In this document: positions 23,901 through 37,100 of the stretch, piece by piece
Numbering within the stretch: the first letter of the stretch is position 1
Layout of the letters: each line of letters opens with the position of its first letter
Assembly (NCBI GenBank): GCA_949710005.1
Contig: OX453285.1
Span: 23,109,502-23,173,501 of the forward strand
Source of the DNA: Ricordea florida
Lineage: Eukaryota; Cnidaria; Anthozoa; Corallimorpharia; Ricordeidae
Direction of reading: 5' to 3'
Length of the DNA stretch: 64,000 nucleotides
The notes under the pieces: model-generated
What the model was told of the DNA's origin: nothing
Seen by the model: the letters and a program-made list of their open reading frames with translations, nothing else
The model's database searches: none
Position numbers and translations under genes: made by a program

Positions 23901-26256
23901 TCAGTAAGGGCTCGAGACGTTTTCGTTCTTGGATTGAGACAGGCATTAGTAAGTTACTGTACTGTACTCTTGGGCTTGGCTCTACCGTTTCAAACTGTGG
24001 ATCAAACGCTGCAGTGTAATAATTTCACTGAATAGTACTTCACTGTACCGTGGTGTTGTTTATTTAATTTTGTAGGGATGTTTTAACTTTTTCATCTGTG
24101 GATTAAACCGTTCTTTGTAAAGCTACTAAACAGTACTGTATTACGGTACTGTTTGTTTTACTATACAGTGTGGTTCTAACGTCTTCATCTGTAACGAGAA
24201 AACCATGCATTTTAGCCATTCTTTAGAACTGGAGTGCCTGAATAACCCTTGAATATCGAGGAATTTCTTTGTAGCCATATGCAAGAGAAAATGAGGCAAG
24301 AGAACGCATCTTTCATCCTGGGTTCTCTTACTCTGATAAGGGGACAGAATCTATTTTTAGATCCGCAAACTATCTTAACTGACCAATGGCTGATGTCCTT
24401 CTCATCACGTGGTTGTAATTTCAATGCGCCATGGGAATCTTGTTTCGTTTAACCTCGAATTTCCACTTGCGGTATTGGAAAACCGCGCAGCCACGGAACG
24501 AGATATAAATTGATTCCGCGCTAAAATAGATTATGTCCCCTTGTCATATCAGACGGGGTTATGTTCTCTTTCCTCATTTTGTCTTGCCATATATGAACCC
24601 TTTGTTCAATTAATCACTTAATAGCCCATTTCCGAGTTGCTACATGCCTCAGTTTCATAGCGAGTCCAGGTGCAAGACCATTCAAATGGAAATGAGTTTA
24701 ATTTGCATAAGAATACTCTATCAGTTCCATTTGAATGGTCTTGCACCTGGACTCGCTATGAAACTGAGGCATGTAGCAACTCGGAAATGGGCTATTAATC
24801 ACTTAATTGCATGCCAGTGGTAGCTTTTGAGTTTAATTAGAAATGGTATTAAAGGATTTTTTTTTTCCAGGGTTCTTTATCAGTGGGACGATTTGTATCC
24901 ATTCCTGTGGCGATGTACGTCAGACCTCCAACGATGCTAATGATTAATCTGGTGAGACATGGGACTTGTTAATAAGCTTGAAACCAGTAAGAGACACCGA
25001 AATCGAGTAAATCAAGCTCAAACCGATTCCTAAAGTTGAACCCAACTCAAAGGCGATACGCACAAGTTTACAGTCATTTGTTCGCTTCCACAAGCGTTTT
25101 TTTTTTTTACTTTCAGGTTGGTTGCCTTGTTTCCACTCTTTTTATGTTAATTTTTGAAGAGAGTGAGCCCGCGTTATGGCTCGGTACCAGCGGCGCCGGA
25201 CTGTTCATGAGCAGTGTTTTCCCAACAAGCATTGCCCTCGCAGAGTATTACATTGACCTGACAGGTTTGTTGTGATTCGCGGTGTTCTAATGTGCCTAAT
25301 GCATTATTATAAAAATTGATTATTTGAGATAATAATAGAAGGACGTGACTGAAACAAAAATTGAAATCTGTCAATCAAACTTTGCCCTTAAATAAAATAA
25401 CAACGTGCCAGTTACGGTCTTTAAATATTTTGATTAAAGGTGATATACAAATCGCTTTCCTATTACTTTTAAGGACAAGCTTGTTTGCTAATGGGCCAGT
25501 TGATAAACGACGACGTCATAACAAATTCGCCCGATCAATGCCTTTGCTTTGCATTCCAGCTCCCGCAACAAGTGTTATGATCGTCAGCGCAGCTGTGGGG
25601 GAACTCCTGTTGCCCCTGGTTGTTGGACAGGTACGTGACGTCTTCCACCCACCCCATCCTAATATCCAAATTTTAACTAGTAAAACAGTGATCAAGTCTT
25701 TAACTAAACACCAACTTTATGGATTTCGGCTTCTAAATATTTCAAACGAATATTTCAAAATGACTTTGATACCTATTAATACTATGATCAATTGTCGCTA
25801 ATTTTAATTGCATGGTCAAAATTTCGCTTAATTTTAGCAGCAAAGGAACCAAGTCCCTCCCCCTTATTCAAACTATTTTATACTCTAAGAACCAAGCATT
25901 GCACCTTTTAAGCATTTAATTTTCTAACTTTTAGGTTTTTGAGAGACTGGGACCAGTTAGTTTCTTGGCTATTGCTTTCTGCGCATGCTTCATGGCACTG
26001 ATGATCTTTTTTCTCTTGCGGTCAGCGGAGAGATCAGAAACTGGTAAGTCAAACGAAGAGGTACAAAGTTGTCACTTTACCAGATGTTTAACATGAAGTA
26101 TTTGATTTTGTTGCAGATTGGTTAGGTTTCTTCTGGTTTGTCTGGTGTGGACAGCCGCCTGGCTCTACGTACCAAAACAACCCCGACCCCACACCCACAG
26201 TGGAGACTGGCGACAGTCCTCATATAGAAACCGTCCCATTGAATGTTCAGGGATGA
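16550..26256 (+). CDS. MFSD4/NaGLT1-like major facilitator transporter, paralog A (12 exons)
   Basis: Predicted 554-aa, 12-helix plasma-membrane carrier of the major facilitator superfamily. MFSD4B/NaGLT1 relatives move glucose or other small solutes; the substrate here is unknown. Exons: 16550-16887, 19976-20153, 21495-21512, 22179-22409, 23201-23318, 23502-23641, 23769-23861, 24871-24951, 25117-25264, 25560-25630, 25935-26043, 26117-26256; all introns are GT-AG and the frame is continuous. The start is the first in-frame ATG; the frame is open upstream but without ATG. MFS motif A is seen as GGYLVDR at residues 107-113, split by intron 1. FGATDT, GGFLSPLIAQPF and SSVFPTSIALAEYY fit MFSD4-type proteins. 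Exon 4 encodes a loop with N-glycosylation sequons (NYT, NST, NTT). The N-terminus has an acidic SSSDEEEPLF stretch. Intron positions and phases match paralog B. Confidence 0.85.
18683..18784. mobile_element. 102-bp MITE in intron 1 of paralog A
   Basis: Terminal inverted repeats TTAACCCTTTAAGCCCCGA and TCGGGGCTTAAAGGGTTAA match exactly. Non-coding; probably a TTAA-targeting element, which is inferred only from the ends. Confidence 0.8.
18785..19446 (+). repeat. 106-bp dispersed repeat array, forward, about 6 units
   Basis: Successive GATCCACAGATG-type markers are spaced about 106-107 bp apart (for example near 19115, 19222, 19329 and 19436). This is the most regular array in the window. It lies in intron 1 of transporter A and directly precedes a retrotransposon tail. 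Confidence 0.92.
19490..19960 (-). mobile_element. 5'-truncated CR1/L2-like non-LTR retrotransposon tail
   Basis: Minus-strand frames encode the C-terminal end of a reverse transcriptase: VQRRAARWVLSRHH at 19949-19908, then after a frameshift LGWDTLKKRRTISRVVLLYK and AYKLSFFPRTINQWNSLP. The 3' end is an (ATT/AAT)n tract at about 19496-19511. The catalytic domain is absent. The truncated end stops about 15 bp before exon 2 of transporter A. Confidence 0.8.
20828..21300 (+). mobile_element. tRNA-derived SINE, family 2
   Basis: The head resembles a tRNA, with A box GGTTAGCTCAGTTGGTAGAG and B box GGGTTCAAACCCC, but the sequence continues into a SINE body (AACTGAGGAGAAAGTGCTGC, GTCTCACAAC, GACGTTAAAGAACCCAC, AAAAGAGTAGGGGACGTAG). 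The same head and body recur at 33525-33935, so this is a SINE and not a tRNA gene. It lies in intron 2 of transporter A. Confidence 0.85.
21745..21880. repeat. Inverted-repeat element in intron 3 of paralog A
   Basis: GAGGCTGCAGGTGACCTTG and CAAGGTCACCTGCAGCCTC are complementary, with flanking ATTGAATGGAA and TTCCATTCGA. A partial copy, CCTCAATTCCATTC, lies at about 22079-22093. Non-coding. Confidence 0.7.
22545..23158 (+). repeat. 106-bp dispersed repeat array, forward orientation
   Basis: About five to six units in intron 4 of transporter A, with the same markers as the other arrays. One unit is truncated around 22830. The array runs up to 45 bp before exon 5. Confidence 0.88.
24045..24230 (-). 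repeat. 106-bp dispersed repeat, reverse, about 1.5 units
   Basis: Lies in intron 7 of transporter A. It shows TTTTTCATCTGTGGATTAAA, ATTCTTTG, then TACTGTTTGTTTTACTATAC. Confidence 0.8.
24622..24794. mobile_element. MITE with about 75-bp terminal inverted repeats
   Basis: TAGCCCATTTCCGAGTTGCT on the left is exactly complementary to AGCAACTCGGAAATGGGCTA on the right, and pairing extends through CCAGGTGCAAGACCATT. The flanks repeat TTAATCACTTAA on both sides, giving an 8-12-bp target duplication depending on where the end is placed. That is compatible with a hAT-type element. It lies in intron 7 of transporter A. Confidence 0.85.
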
Positions 26257-27498
26257 ACATTCAAGGTTTTTTAGCCGTTTTGACATTTGTAGCGCAGCTT
26301 AATCCATTTTCTGCCCATGACTGGAGCAGAATAGATATTACTTGCATGATTAGGAATAGAGATCTGAAATTTAAAAATTGTCTGCAGAGTTAACTTTCCA
26401 TTTCAGTTGTTGAGAAATTTCTGGAGCACAGGACGTGAACCTTATGCAAGGCTCCCTGAGTAAGCAAAAACTAAAAGATAGAGGAAACTTGCGATAGGAG
26501 GGGGGAGGGGAGGGAGGGGCGGGAGTAACAACGCTTCTTGGCCGATAAGATACGCTCCAGTCGCGTAGGCTTCCTGTGGCAAGTATGTGTCTACTTTGCC
26601 TTCTCTCAGTGCAGTTTTAACTTTTATTTCTAATGAGTACGCTTTAAAATGATACGATTAAATGAATTGCTATTAGGACAATTCCTTTAAGCCACGGACA
26701 CTTGCACACTCTTATCATCTGTTTAAGAAAAAACATCTCCTGTCAATGGCTTTATTTATCCTGGATGGGCAAACTATTCGCCACATGATGTAGTTGAGTG
26801 CCCAAATGAGGTTTTCTGTCAACTATTACCTCTGACAATTTATTATTACTACTAAGTTGTAACCGTTGTAAAACCCCACCTTTTAATTGTTAATTTTTAA
26901 TATGAAATTGCAGTGTTAGAACACTTTCTACATAGTAAATAGAGAATGTAAACTAGGAACTTAAATGACGGTAGGGATTTTATTATGGAAAAGAAGTGCA
27001 TCGACGGTTATTTGAGAAAGGCGTCACAAAGACAAGAACTTCGTCAATCTGGAACCCAAGTTGTTCAGGTCAAACCCAGCAACTGAATTTAACAGACGAT
27101 GAAAGAGTTAACTGTGGATAGAAAGCTTTCTTTGATGAACTCTGTATTAAACTGTTACAGTGATCTTTTAGATTTTATAGATGTAGCCTACTATGATGAC
27201 AATCCCCTCTCGAAATCTGGGCCTCGCAAAGGCTGCACATGATCCGTCTGCGACGAAGCTGTGCCGAGAACTGAAGCTCGTAGCTGTTTGCATTATGTAT
27301 GCGTCTTCATCTTAATATGAATAGAGTAATCCGTATAGAGATATTTTCCGGGATAGTTCGTTCGTCAGGTTAGTTAAGACAAACAACCCATACAATTCTT
27401 CTGAATTCTCATTATAAGATCGTCATAAAAGTCCAGCTCAAGCCACGTAAACCGATCAAAGTTCCATTCGTTAAGTCAGCAATCTGACGCCAGATTAG

Positions 27499-27680
27499 TG
27501 GGGAGCAATGTTGGTGCAGTGGTCAGAGCACTCGCCTGCCACGTGCTCCTCTGTGTCCCAGGTTCGTTCCCTGCATTCCATTTCAGTTAAGTTTTCTTGT
27601 TGGTTCTCCTTATTTTGAAAATTTTTCTTTGGGTTCTCCGCTTTCCCTTAGCCTACCTCAATAAAATCCAACCCCCGATT
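27499..27680 (+). mobile_element. tRNA-derived SINE, family 1, diverged copy
   Basis: GGGGAGCAATGTTGGTGCAG and CAGAGCACTCGCCTGCCA align with the SINEs at 14188 and 42912, followed by GTTGGTTCTCC and GGGTTCTCCG. It is considerably more mutated than the other two. Confidence 0.6.
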
Positions 27681-29700
27681 CCCAGTACATCTTTTACAAG
27701 TGCTTTTCTCTCGATGTTACACGAACATCTGTCGGCGTTCCTTTTGGGAACGCTTTCGACAATAATTTGACACGATGCCAACTAGAGCCAGGCCACTGCG
27801 TCCTTAGGTTATTCCAAAATGGCTTCCTCCAGCATTATAAGATGGCGCTTTCAGTTTAGCCACAGGGAACTGAAAATATATCACAGCTACAAGCAGAAGA
27901 GGGAGAAAGAAGAAAGCAGAAAAAAAGAGACTTAAAGCCATATACTCAATGGAAACGAGTCGAATTCAAAGTTATCCAGGTAAGAACGAATTTATAAGTT
28001 TCGATAAAAGTTTGGTTCGTCACGGTAATATTATGCAGTGATTATGTATTTCTCACAGCTGACGTAAAACAAAGGAAACAAAACATTCTTAATAATAAAT
28101 CTAACCTTTTAAGTAGAAAAAAGGAACAAATTGTATTACACCCGAGCTAACACATGAGTTTTGCACAGGAGTTTTCTGAACAATACTTCTGATTCTATCG
28201 TAACGAACGATTTAATTTCAGTTAATTTCAATGAACTCTTCTTTTTCTGGGAGTGTGAAAAACGTCAGTTAACTTAAGCGGGTAATTCCTAACCTGTCCG
28301 GCTCAAAAACTATCCGAAGCTTTTACCCTTGAACTCCCATGATTTGAGTAGTAATTCTCCGAAGTGAGGGCTTGATAATACTTCCTTGCTCAGTGGTACA
28401 TTTAAAGTGTTCGATGAATTGATTATCTTTGAGTTGATTACTCCCTTAATTCTCATCATCTGTTTTCTTGGTAATGTATTGATATTTAGAGGAGAAGTAT
28501 TATATATTATCAATATTTTTAGTTTGTCCTGAAAACCAAAGTAAAGTCTCTTCGACTTCCTAATCGCTGACAAGTGCAAGTCACGCTGATGTAATTTTAC
28601 CTACACTGAATATTGTTGTTTTTGCATCTTTTCTTTAAATTTTCATTCAATTAAGTCCCCTAACGTTAAGCTATTCAACCACAACGCTATGGGAAATTTT
28701 GAAACATATATACAAGTTTCCTTTTATTGTTTTCAACCGGTTGTGTTTGTTATTTAAGGACTGCCGACTGCTTTGATAACAACACAACTCACAAACTCTA
28801 TTTCACTACAAATAAATCCCAGGTTTTAGTTGAGAAAGAAATCCCACGTATACGCAGGGAGTCTAAGAAATGAAACAACTTAAAACAGTCTGTTTCATTG
28901 AGGCTTTTCGCGGTCAAAATTGAATATTTTTCATAATGAAGCACTTTTGCTTGTTGCGCGGAGAAAAATATATGGGTTAATTAAGAAATGCTTGAATTAT
29001 TTAACTATACAACTCTCATCTCTCTGTTTCCAAGATTCGCGTACGCGAACACTGATTTCGAGTGTACGATCAAGTTATATGCAACGTTTGAAGAACATTT
29101 TTAACTTCTTTTCGCTGTTAACCAATCTATTTCCCTTAACCGAAGTTTCAGTGGTCACTGTCCTCGTTCATCAGTATTGGTCATTCATAAATAGAATTCC
29201 CAGGAAGTAATTTCTCAGGCTTATTTTCATTTTATATGAAAAAGCAACAACGAAACCTCGACACTTTTATGTTATATATTATTCAAAAGACTTTAAAACC
29301 TTCAGCTGAAGTATTGTCAGTTTTCTTTTTCGAAAACCATAGCTAAAATTCATTTCATGACAGCGACCAGAGTTTCAATTTTCTACTTTTTTTTCAAATC
29401 ACCCATCAAATCGCTTTGTCAGAGAATAAAAACATTCGCAAAACTAAATTAAACATTGTCTCATGAATTATTGACTGCAGAATTCTGTGCAAAATAATGA
29501 ATTTAGAATTCAAAATCAGAGCCTGATCAACTGGAAACAACTAATCAAGCGAGAATTGTAATAGCGAAAAAAGATGAAAGCATATATGTATTTTGATTGA
29601 GAGCTTAAGCACATAGAACCGTTGGCTAAAATCGCCGAAGAATTTTAAGCTTCAATTTTGGAAACGAAACAAAGCCAACACAATTCTCCGGGTGAGTGGG

Positions 29701-29708
29701 TGACGTCA
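29701..29708. promoter_or_regulatory. Consensus CRE upstream of transporter B
   Basis: TGACGTCA, the full palindromic cAMP-response element, lies 186 bp before the start codon of paralog B, a common distance for bZIP-bound promoters. Function is inferred from position only. Confidence 0.3.
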
Positions 29709-29894
29709 CATACATAATTTGATCGGGAATTTGCGGTGCGATACTTTTATCGCAGACAAAATGGGGAAAAAGAGATTTTTATGAAGAGTGCGATCAATTT
29801 TACCATCAATCTCAAGATACCAACTCGACGTTTTGCTAGGCGTTTTTGCCGAATTGCTATTTCGCCGAAGCTTCGTGCGCTCGGCTAATTCACG

Positions 29895-32800
29895 ATGCTG
29901 GAAAACTTCTTCAAGGGCGACATACCAAGCATCTTCGAAACCACGATCAAACGCGAAAAAGGTCGTTCGAACGATGGCTCATCGTCGTCAAAGATCAAAA
30001 ATTACAGGAACGAGGAGGAATTCCTGAGAAGCGTCAAAGCGACGATTTGCTACTGTGGCTCTTTTTGGACTTTTGGTATGGCGGCCGCCATGATTGGACC
30101 CACTATTTTGGAACTAGGCTGTGTCGCTAATCGGCCCGTGAACGTTATGAGTTGGGTATTTTTCTCTCAAGCATTAAGCGCACTATTTGGTTCTAGCCTT
30201 GGCGGATTTTTGGCGGACAGGTGAGATTCTCATTTGTTTAGTAAATTAACCTAGTGAAGAGCGTCTTGGTTGGATACCGCATAATCTAACACCGCACGGT
30301 GAACGCTCTGGTTTTTTGGACGAAAACCGAAATTTTACAGCTTTCAATCTTCCACTACGCGTGCTGCAAAAAAATCGTCTGCAGTGAGCTTGCAGATAAA
30401 TCTCTGAGTCGTTTAACACGATTGTTCATTAAATGATTTTACATGTTTTTGTTTTCAAAAAGTACGTGTGAATCGACAAAACGCAGCAAAACCGAAAAAA
30501 GTGAGGAAACATTTTGACAGTACAGGATAAAGGTGGATTTTCACTGTCGATAAAAAATGGAACTAACGTAAAGCGTGGATTCAACTGGCTTAAAGTGCGT
30601 AAAAAATTACGAACGAAGTTTCTGGTTTTCACGAAAACGTTAACAGAATAGTTTTGTTCAACTTTATACTTTTACGTCAATGACACAAACATTTTCCGTT
30701 ATTTTTTCACGAATGAATTTACGCGACAGTGGAAATCCAGCCAAACAGACAACATCTAGGAGATTATTCCAGGGTGGTAACCTAACCGAACGATTACAAT
30801 ACCCAAAGTTGCCGCAAAGAAAGCAATTTCTGAATTACCAATACTACAGTGAATGATTAGACAAAGCTACGTTCAAAGTAACCAACCCACTAGATTAGAT
30901 TGTTTGTGGTTCTGTTCCCGTATACCGGTACACGAGGGAATAGCCATTGTATTCTCTTTGTTTAGGAGACATTTGTCAGCTGTTATGTATTATTTGGTCT
31001 TTTGCATCAGCTCTTGTGTACCGGTACACGAGGACAGAACCTTGTTTGTCTTCGAGGTCGTTGCAAATACTAGGTACAACCTAGTAAGTTTTCTAAGTAT
31101 TCAAACAACAACTAAACCGAGGCCTTAAGAAGTTCTGTAAATTTTATTGACGCTTCGACACACTCAGTAGGCAAACAATCCGTTTTCTTTAACAAATAGT
31201 TAACGTTTCAGCGTGTACTATCGAATTTTAGTATAAATCTGCAAGCGTTCTATCACAAATGCCGCGCTCTGATCTGCTGATTGGCTACGCTACCCACTAA
31301 CTATTCTGTGATAGATAGTGAGTAGCGTAGCAGTGTGCCCTTGCTAACAAAATGGCGGCTGGTTCTTCACGTTTTCGAATTGTCCGTGAAGAAGATTTAG
31401 ACAGTTTACAGGTCGAGGCTTTTCCAGAAAAGACAAAGGTTTGAACGACTAGTAGATTTATACTAAAACAATTAGATTATTCGCTCTCGATTTCTATGCG
31501 TGATAGTTGACTCGGGCTGCGCCCTCATCAACTGTCACGCGATAGAAATCTCATAATCTAATTGTTTAATAGTTGCACGCGGGAGGTTCCTAAGCACAAG
31601 AGAAGCGTAAGAGTCGCACGAGGCGATAGCCTCGTGCGACTCTATCTTCTTGAGTCGATAGATCGAGTTATAGTCGAACTATAGCTCGATAGTACACGCT
31701 GAACCGTTTACTATTTGTTTGATAACATTATCAAAAGAGAAAAAACACTCAAATTTCCCCGGAAGAAGGAGGGAATGACGAGAGCATTTCATTTCATAAG
31801 CGCGCGCTATGGTGTGAGCGAATCATTCTTCTCACTAATACTCTCGAAAAAGAGCATATAAAGTAGTTTTTTTGTCTAAAACCTCTCTTGTTTAAATTTG
31901 TTATCCAGTCTGAGTGACGTTTGTGTACCTGTTCTCAATATAAAGAAGGATTTTCCCGAAATTATGTTGTAAAAGGAAAAAAAGTAACACTGGCATAATT
32001 ATTGACACGTGCTCCTTTGAGCGCGCGCTTGCTTTTGTCACAAGCGTACACCCATGGGCAAATAGTAGACGCTGAATTGACCAATGAGAGCGCGCGCTTT
32101 ACTTTGGTTATGTTATAAATATTTAACAATTATTCTACGAAATCGAGTCGTACATGAACTAGCGTAGCGCCTCGTTGGCTATTAGTTCATGTACGACGAG
32201 ATTGAGTGGAATAATTGTTTTATTATATCTCTAAACCCTCAATTGTGAGAAATTGAAATTAGTTTGTACGACAAGAATTGACTTTGTTATTGTTTGTAAG
32301 CAGAACCATGTTATATATATGCACGTTCATCCCTACAAGCCTGTTTCGTGGTTGCCCACTCGTCAGGGGATTGTAGGGATGAACGTGTAGTTTGTTTGTG
32401 TGTTTTTTCTCATCTACTTCGCTCTACTTGTTGACCACTGTTTCACGTTAATCAACTTTTACACAAAAAAAAAACTGTCAATTTCTTTCGTGTTATAATT
32501 GCAGGGATATAAATCCTACATATGGGTGCTAATTATTTATAAGAAAGGTTTTCTTTGTTTTAACTTCAACTGTTATACTAGTAAATTCATTGTTAAACTT
32601 TCAAAGAAATACGCTTCCTCAGTTTTGTGGTCCTAGCTGTGGATCAAACCATGCAGTGTAAACATTCTTTGTAAAGCTACTGAACAGTAGTGTAGTGTGG
32701 TACTGTTTGTTTTACTATACAGTGTGGTTCTAACGTTTTCATCTGTGTATATTGAAATCACGTAGTATGACCATTCTTTGGAAAGCTACTGAACAGTACT

Positions 32801-33879
32801 GTATTGTGATACTGTTTGTTTTACTGTTAGTTTCACAGTGTGGTTCCAACTTTTTCATCTGTGTTTCAAACTATGCAGTGTGACCATTCTTTGGAAAATA
32901 CCGTACTGTGGTACTGTTTGTTTTACTATACAATGTGATGGCTTTAGATTAGCCGCAGTTAAAACTCCACGATAATCCCTCATTTCCTTAGTCTGTCTAG
33001 CCTAAAGCCGGGTTTCACTACTACGCAAGCATAAGCAAATAAAAACATGTTCTAAGGGGCTTTACAAGACAAAAGGACGGTGTTTTCCTTTGTTTGTTCT
33101 TTTGTCTTTACTTTGCTTATGCTGGGTCTTATGTCGATGTCTTATGCTTATGTCAATTTCTTATATCATACGCTTGACTTCAATCCTTTGTTTTCTCCTT
33201 TGTTTTCTGCTAATCCTTATGCTTGCGTCGTAGTGTAAGCCAGGCTTAAGGCAATAAGAATAAAATCGAATGGAAACTGGCTGCTCGAAATTTGAGGATT
33301 TTGCATGGCCATATTCTTCCTTGTACCTCACGTTGGACGTCCGAAGAAGAAAAATCACTGGTCGTGTTCCTGGTAATAGTCCTCTTTCGGTCAGTGATGA
33401 CCATGAATAGAGAATCACTAGAATCATCTATAGTAATCCTAGAACAGCGCTGATTGTAGCTGTACAAGCCAATGCGTGATTGTCAGTCTCGTTTTCCTTG
33501 CGGTTAATACAGTAATTGCCTCATCGCCGCCCGGTTAGCTCAGTTGGTAGAGCGCCGGCCTGTTGAGCGGGAGGTCGTGAGTTCAAACCTCGGCCGGACC
33601 AACACTCAAGGTCTTAAAATAACTGAGGAGAATGTGCTGCCTTTGGTACGTCATCTGCAAATAGTTCGGCATTTTAGTCTAAAAAAACAGTAGGCCCCGT
33701 CTCACAGCACTGTTCTTGTCGGACGTTAAAAGATCCCACAACACTGTTCGAAAAGAGTAGGGGACGTAGACCCCGGTGTTGTGGTCGACCTTTGAATTAT
33801 TAGATTTAATCAGGGCCACAAGTTTATTAGCCTATCGGCTATTACATGCTACCCTGTGTAAATAAAGTCTTTATTGTTA

Positions 33880-33937
<58 letters not shown>

Positions 33938-34097
33938 AGATTCACACAGCTATTGATAATATAGAAGCTGGTTTCTTCATTGGCTCCGGGTAACAACAAG
34001 TTGCCTAGGGAAGCCAAGAAACATCCCTTGTTTTCTTTTTTTTTCCCACTTCTTTCTGCATCTCCAGTACCTTCCTAAGAATAATTCTTCTTCTTCT

Positions 34098-34152
<55 letters not shown>

Positions 34153-37100
34153 CTGCTTCTGCTTCTGCTTCTTCTTCTTCTTCTTATATTATTATTATTA
34201 TTATTATTATTATGTCGTTCTTAGGTATGACTGTAACATCATCTTGCTCTATTGCGTGGCGTCCGTGGCAGTTTACTTGGCGATAATCCCAGTGTGTCAC
34301 GTGTTCGAGGTGATGTTGGCGTTTTTCGCCCTTCTGGGAGGCCACATGGGAGTCATTGACACAGTGGCCAACAGCATCCTTATCAAAATTCACGGTAAAA
34401 AGGTGGGTGATATTTGCAAAAATATTCGGCTATCGTAAAATCTTCGAGCCGATTTCCGGAACGACTGAACGACTCTCACAATTCCCTTTAAGTGGACAAT
34501 TTCACAGACCTAGTTATTTTGAGAATGCTTTTCGCGCGAACTTGGTTACCGCTAACCAATAAGCGTGCGACATGTCCTGCGCACATAAATTCGAACATGA
34601 GAAAGAGAGAATGTTGACTTCTGCCAGCTCATAATTGCTAACCTTGGTCAGTTATAATTTATTGTATATGTTGTGGCTCAATTTTTTTCTTGGTTAAAAT
34701 TTTATTTTCCTTTGTTTTCTGGTATGGTAATGTATGATAATGAGTTTGAAACAAAGGAAATTAAAATTTAAACCAAGAATAAGGTTGAACCACAACATAT
34801 CTGCACACGTATGTGTACTCGCGTCGCCTCAGCCTCATTATTACAGTTTTTTCTTTCAACCGACATGACGTTACTTCTCACATCGAATGGTTGCGGAAAA
34901 GCCACAGATTCTTCATGTACCTTACCGACTTATCTCTTTCTTTTGATTGGCTCGTCAAAGAACCCTCTCCCTCTCCACCCCCCTTATCTTTTGAACCTGT
35001 CCCAGACTTATCCGACGCTATCGCACGCATCCAAAATGGATGCACGATCTACCACTATCAACATAACCAGCAACTGAGTGACCAATGGGAATCATTAATA
35101 TAAAGGACTAATATCTTATCGTTTAATTTCATTTTGCAGGTCGCCCCAAGGTTGCAGGTAAACATTTATATTTTTTTGTTTTCGAGCCAGACATGTTGAG
35201 GTAGTCCGTGTCAAGAAATATGAAGCTAAATAGTAACATTTGTAATAATGTACATGTAAAAATTTCAACGCACTGATCGGCTAAGAGCACGTCAGTTAAC
35301 CAATCCCAAACAGTGCAGAAAGTTCAAATTAAATTTTTGTGTGTTTATTACTAACAAGTGTGCGTATTACTAAATGAAGTGTGATCAGAAAACCATAAGG
35401 CTTGAAACGTGTAATTCGCTTTCACAGCTTGTCCAGATTCAATATTTTCCAAGTACCATATTCATCGCACAGATTCTTGCGACACATTTTGGAACAAGAA
35501 TCGTATCGAATTGTGCACATCCTAGCGGGGCCAGTAAGTTCATTTCCATGAAAACAAAATAATTTTTTGTTTGGCCGCCATTATGAAAGAGGTCTATTAC
35601 TTTATTGGTTATTAGTGTCAAGTTCCGTATCACATATTCTCTTGTTTCCAGTCTCTTCATTTCTTTTATGGCCTCGGCGCGCTAGTCAGCCCAGTAATCG
35701 CCGAGCCCTTTCTGCGAAGCGCATGCACTGATGGACATTTCCAGAGCAATATTTTCGGCTGGAGCCTGGAGAACACAACGTTAGAGAGCATGATGGAGGC
35801 TGACATGGACGCTTACATTGAGAACGTGACGGCTTTGCGTGACAGTAACGCTACTCTTGGGCAACAGCATGCACCACATCACTACCATACCAGGACCTTC
35901 GTACAGTACGCGTATTGGTTAGTGGCTCTTCTACAGGTAAGTGAAAAACGCGCATGGTGAGGCTTTTGGGGATGAGGTATATTGGCATCAATGTGATCTG
36001 GGCAACGGTGCACCTACCCCTCCCCTAACCCAACATTAACGCTAACTTTTTAACTTAATGTAACTTGTTGGTTTAGGGGAGGGGTAGGTGCACGGTTGCC
36101 CAGATACTTAGGGACGGACCATTAGAAAAGTGATGGGGGGGGGGGGAACCAAAAAAAAAATTCATGCAGCAGGAAGGTCCAATTGTGACTTTTTCACACG
36201 TAGTAAAAAAAATTCGTGCAGAGGGGTTCACCTGAAAAAAAAATTCCTGCACAAGCAGTGAGCGAAAAAAAAAATTCGTGCAAGCTGAAAATTCCCCACC
36301 CCCCCATCACTTTTCTAATGGTCCGTCCCTTACGTTTAATCGTATAGAGCCTTTTCACTCACATGATCAGTGGCCATGTTTTTTAACGGAAAAAAAAGAA
36401 TATGTTTGCATAAGAATAGAATTTAATTCCCGGAGGATCAGTTGGGGACACCAATATGGCCGCCTTTTCTTTGTTTGGGAACACCAACATGGCTGCCGTG
36501 ACGTCATGTGCAAACGCTCTATATTGCATATGAGAGACCCGAATCTACACCACTACCTATGCTAGGAGCGTTGACGCATAATTTCACATTCATGAAAACC
36601 AGAGCTTAAATGTATTTTCTTATCGCTGAGGATTTTACTTTGTCGAAATAAAATATATGTAGATGTAGATTTGGATGTGTTGAATCAAGAACTGACTTAT
36701 TTAAGCCCTGTCTTATCACATATATGTCGTAGTTATGCCGCAATTATCAAATTTCTGCGCGCCGCAATTATCAAATTTCTTTACTTGTTTTTAAGTGCCT
36801 GCATGGCCTAGCACCTGTTTATCTTCTTAACCAATTCTCCTTTTCTCGTGACTTCCATACTTACAATACTAGACATAAAGACCAAATCCGTTTACCTCTG
36901 GCTTAAACATCTAAATTTCACAGCTCTTTTTTATATAACGGTGCCAAAGTATGGAACACACTTCCGGCCTATCTAAGAAGTATAACTTCTTTACCTAATT
37001 TTAAAACAGAATTGAAACAGTATCTTTATAAATAGTTCTGCACTATTTCGCCTTTTTTCTGCATGAAATGTAATTGTAATGAGTTTATGTAATGTGATGT

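Larger units (their letters stand above)
26257..29894. other. Intergenic between transporters A and B; no gene recognised
   Basis: Contains the 3' flank of A, a diverged SINE at about 27499-27680, and the promoter side of B. No reading frame here has a recognisable domain. Confidence 0.5.
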
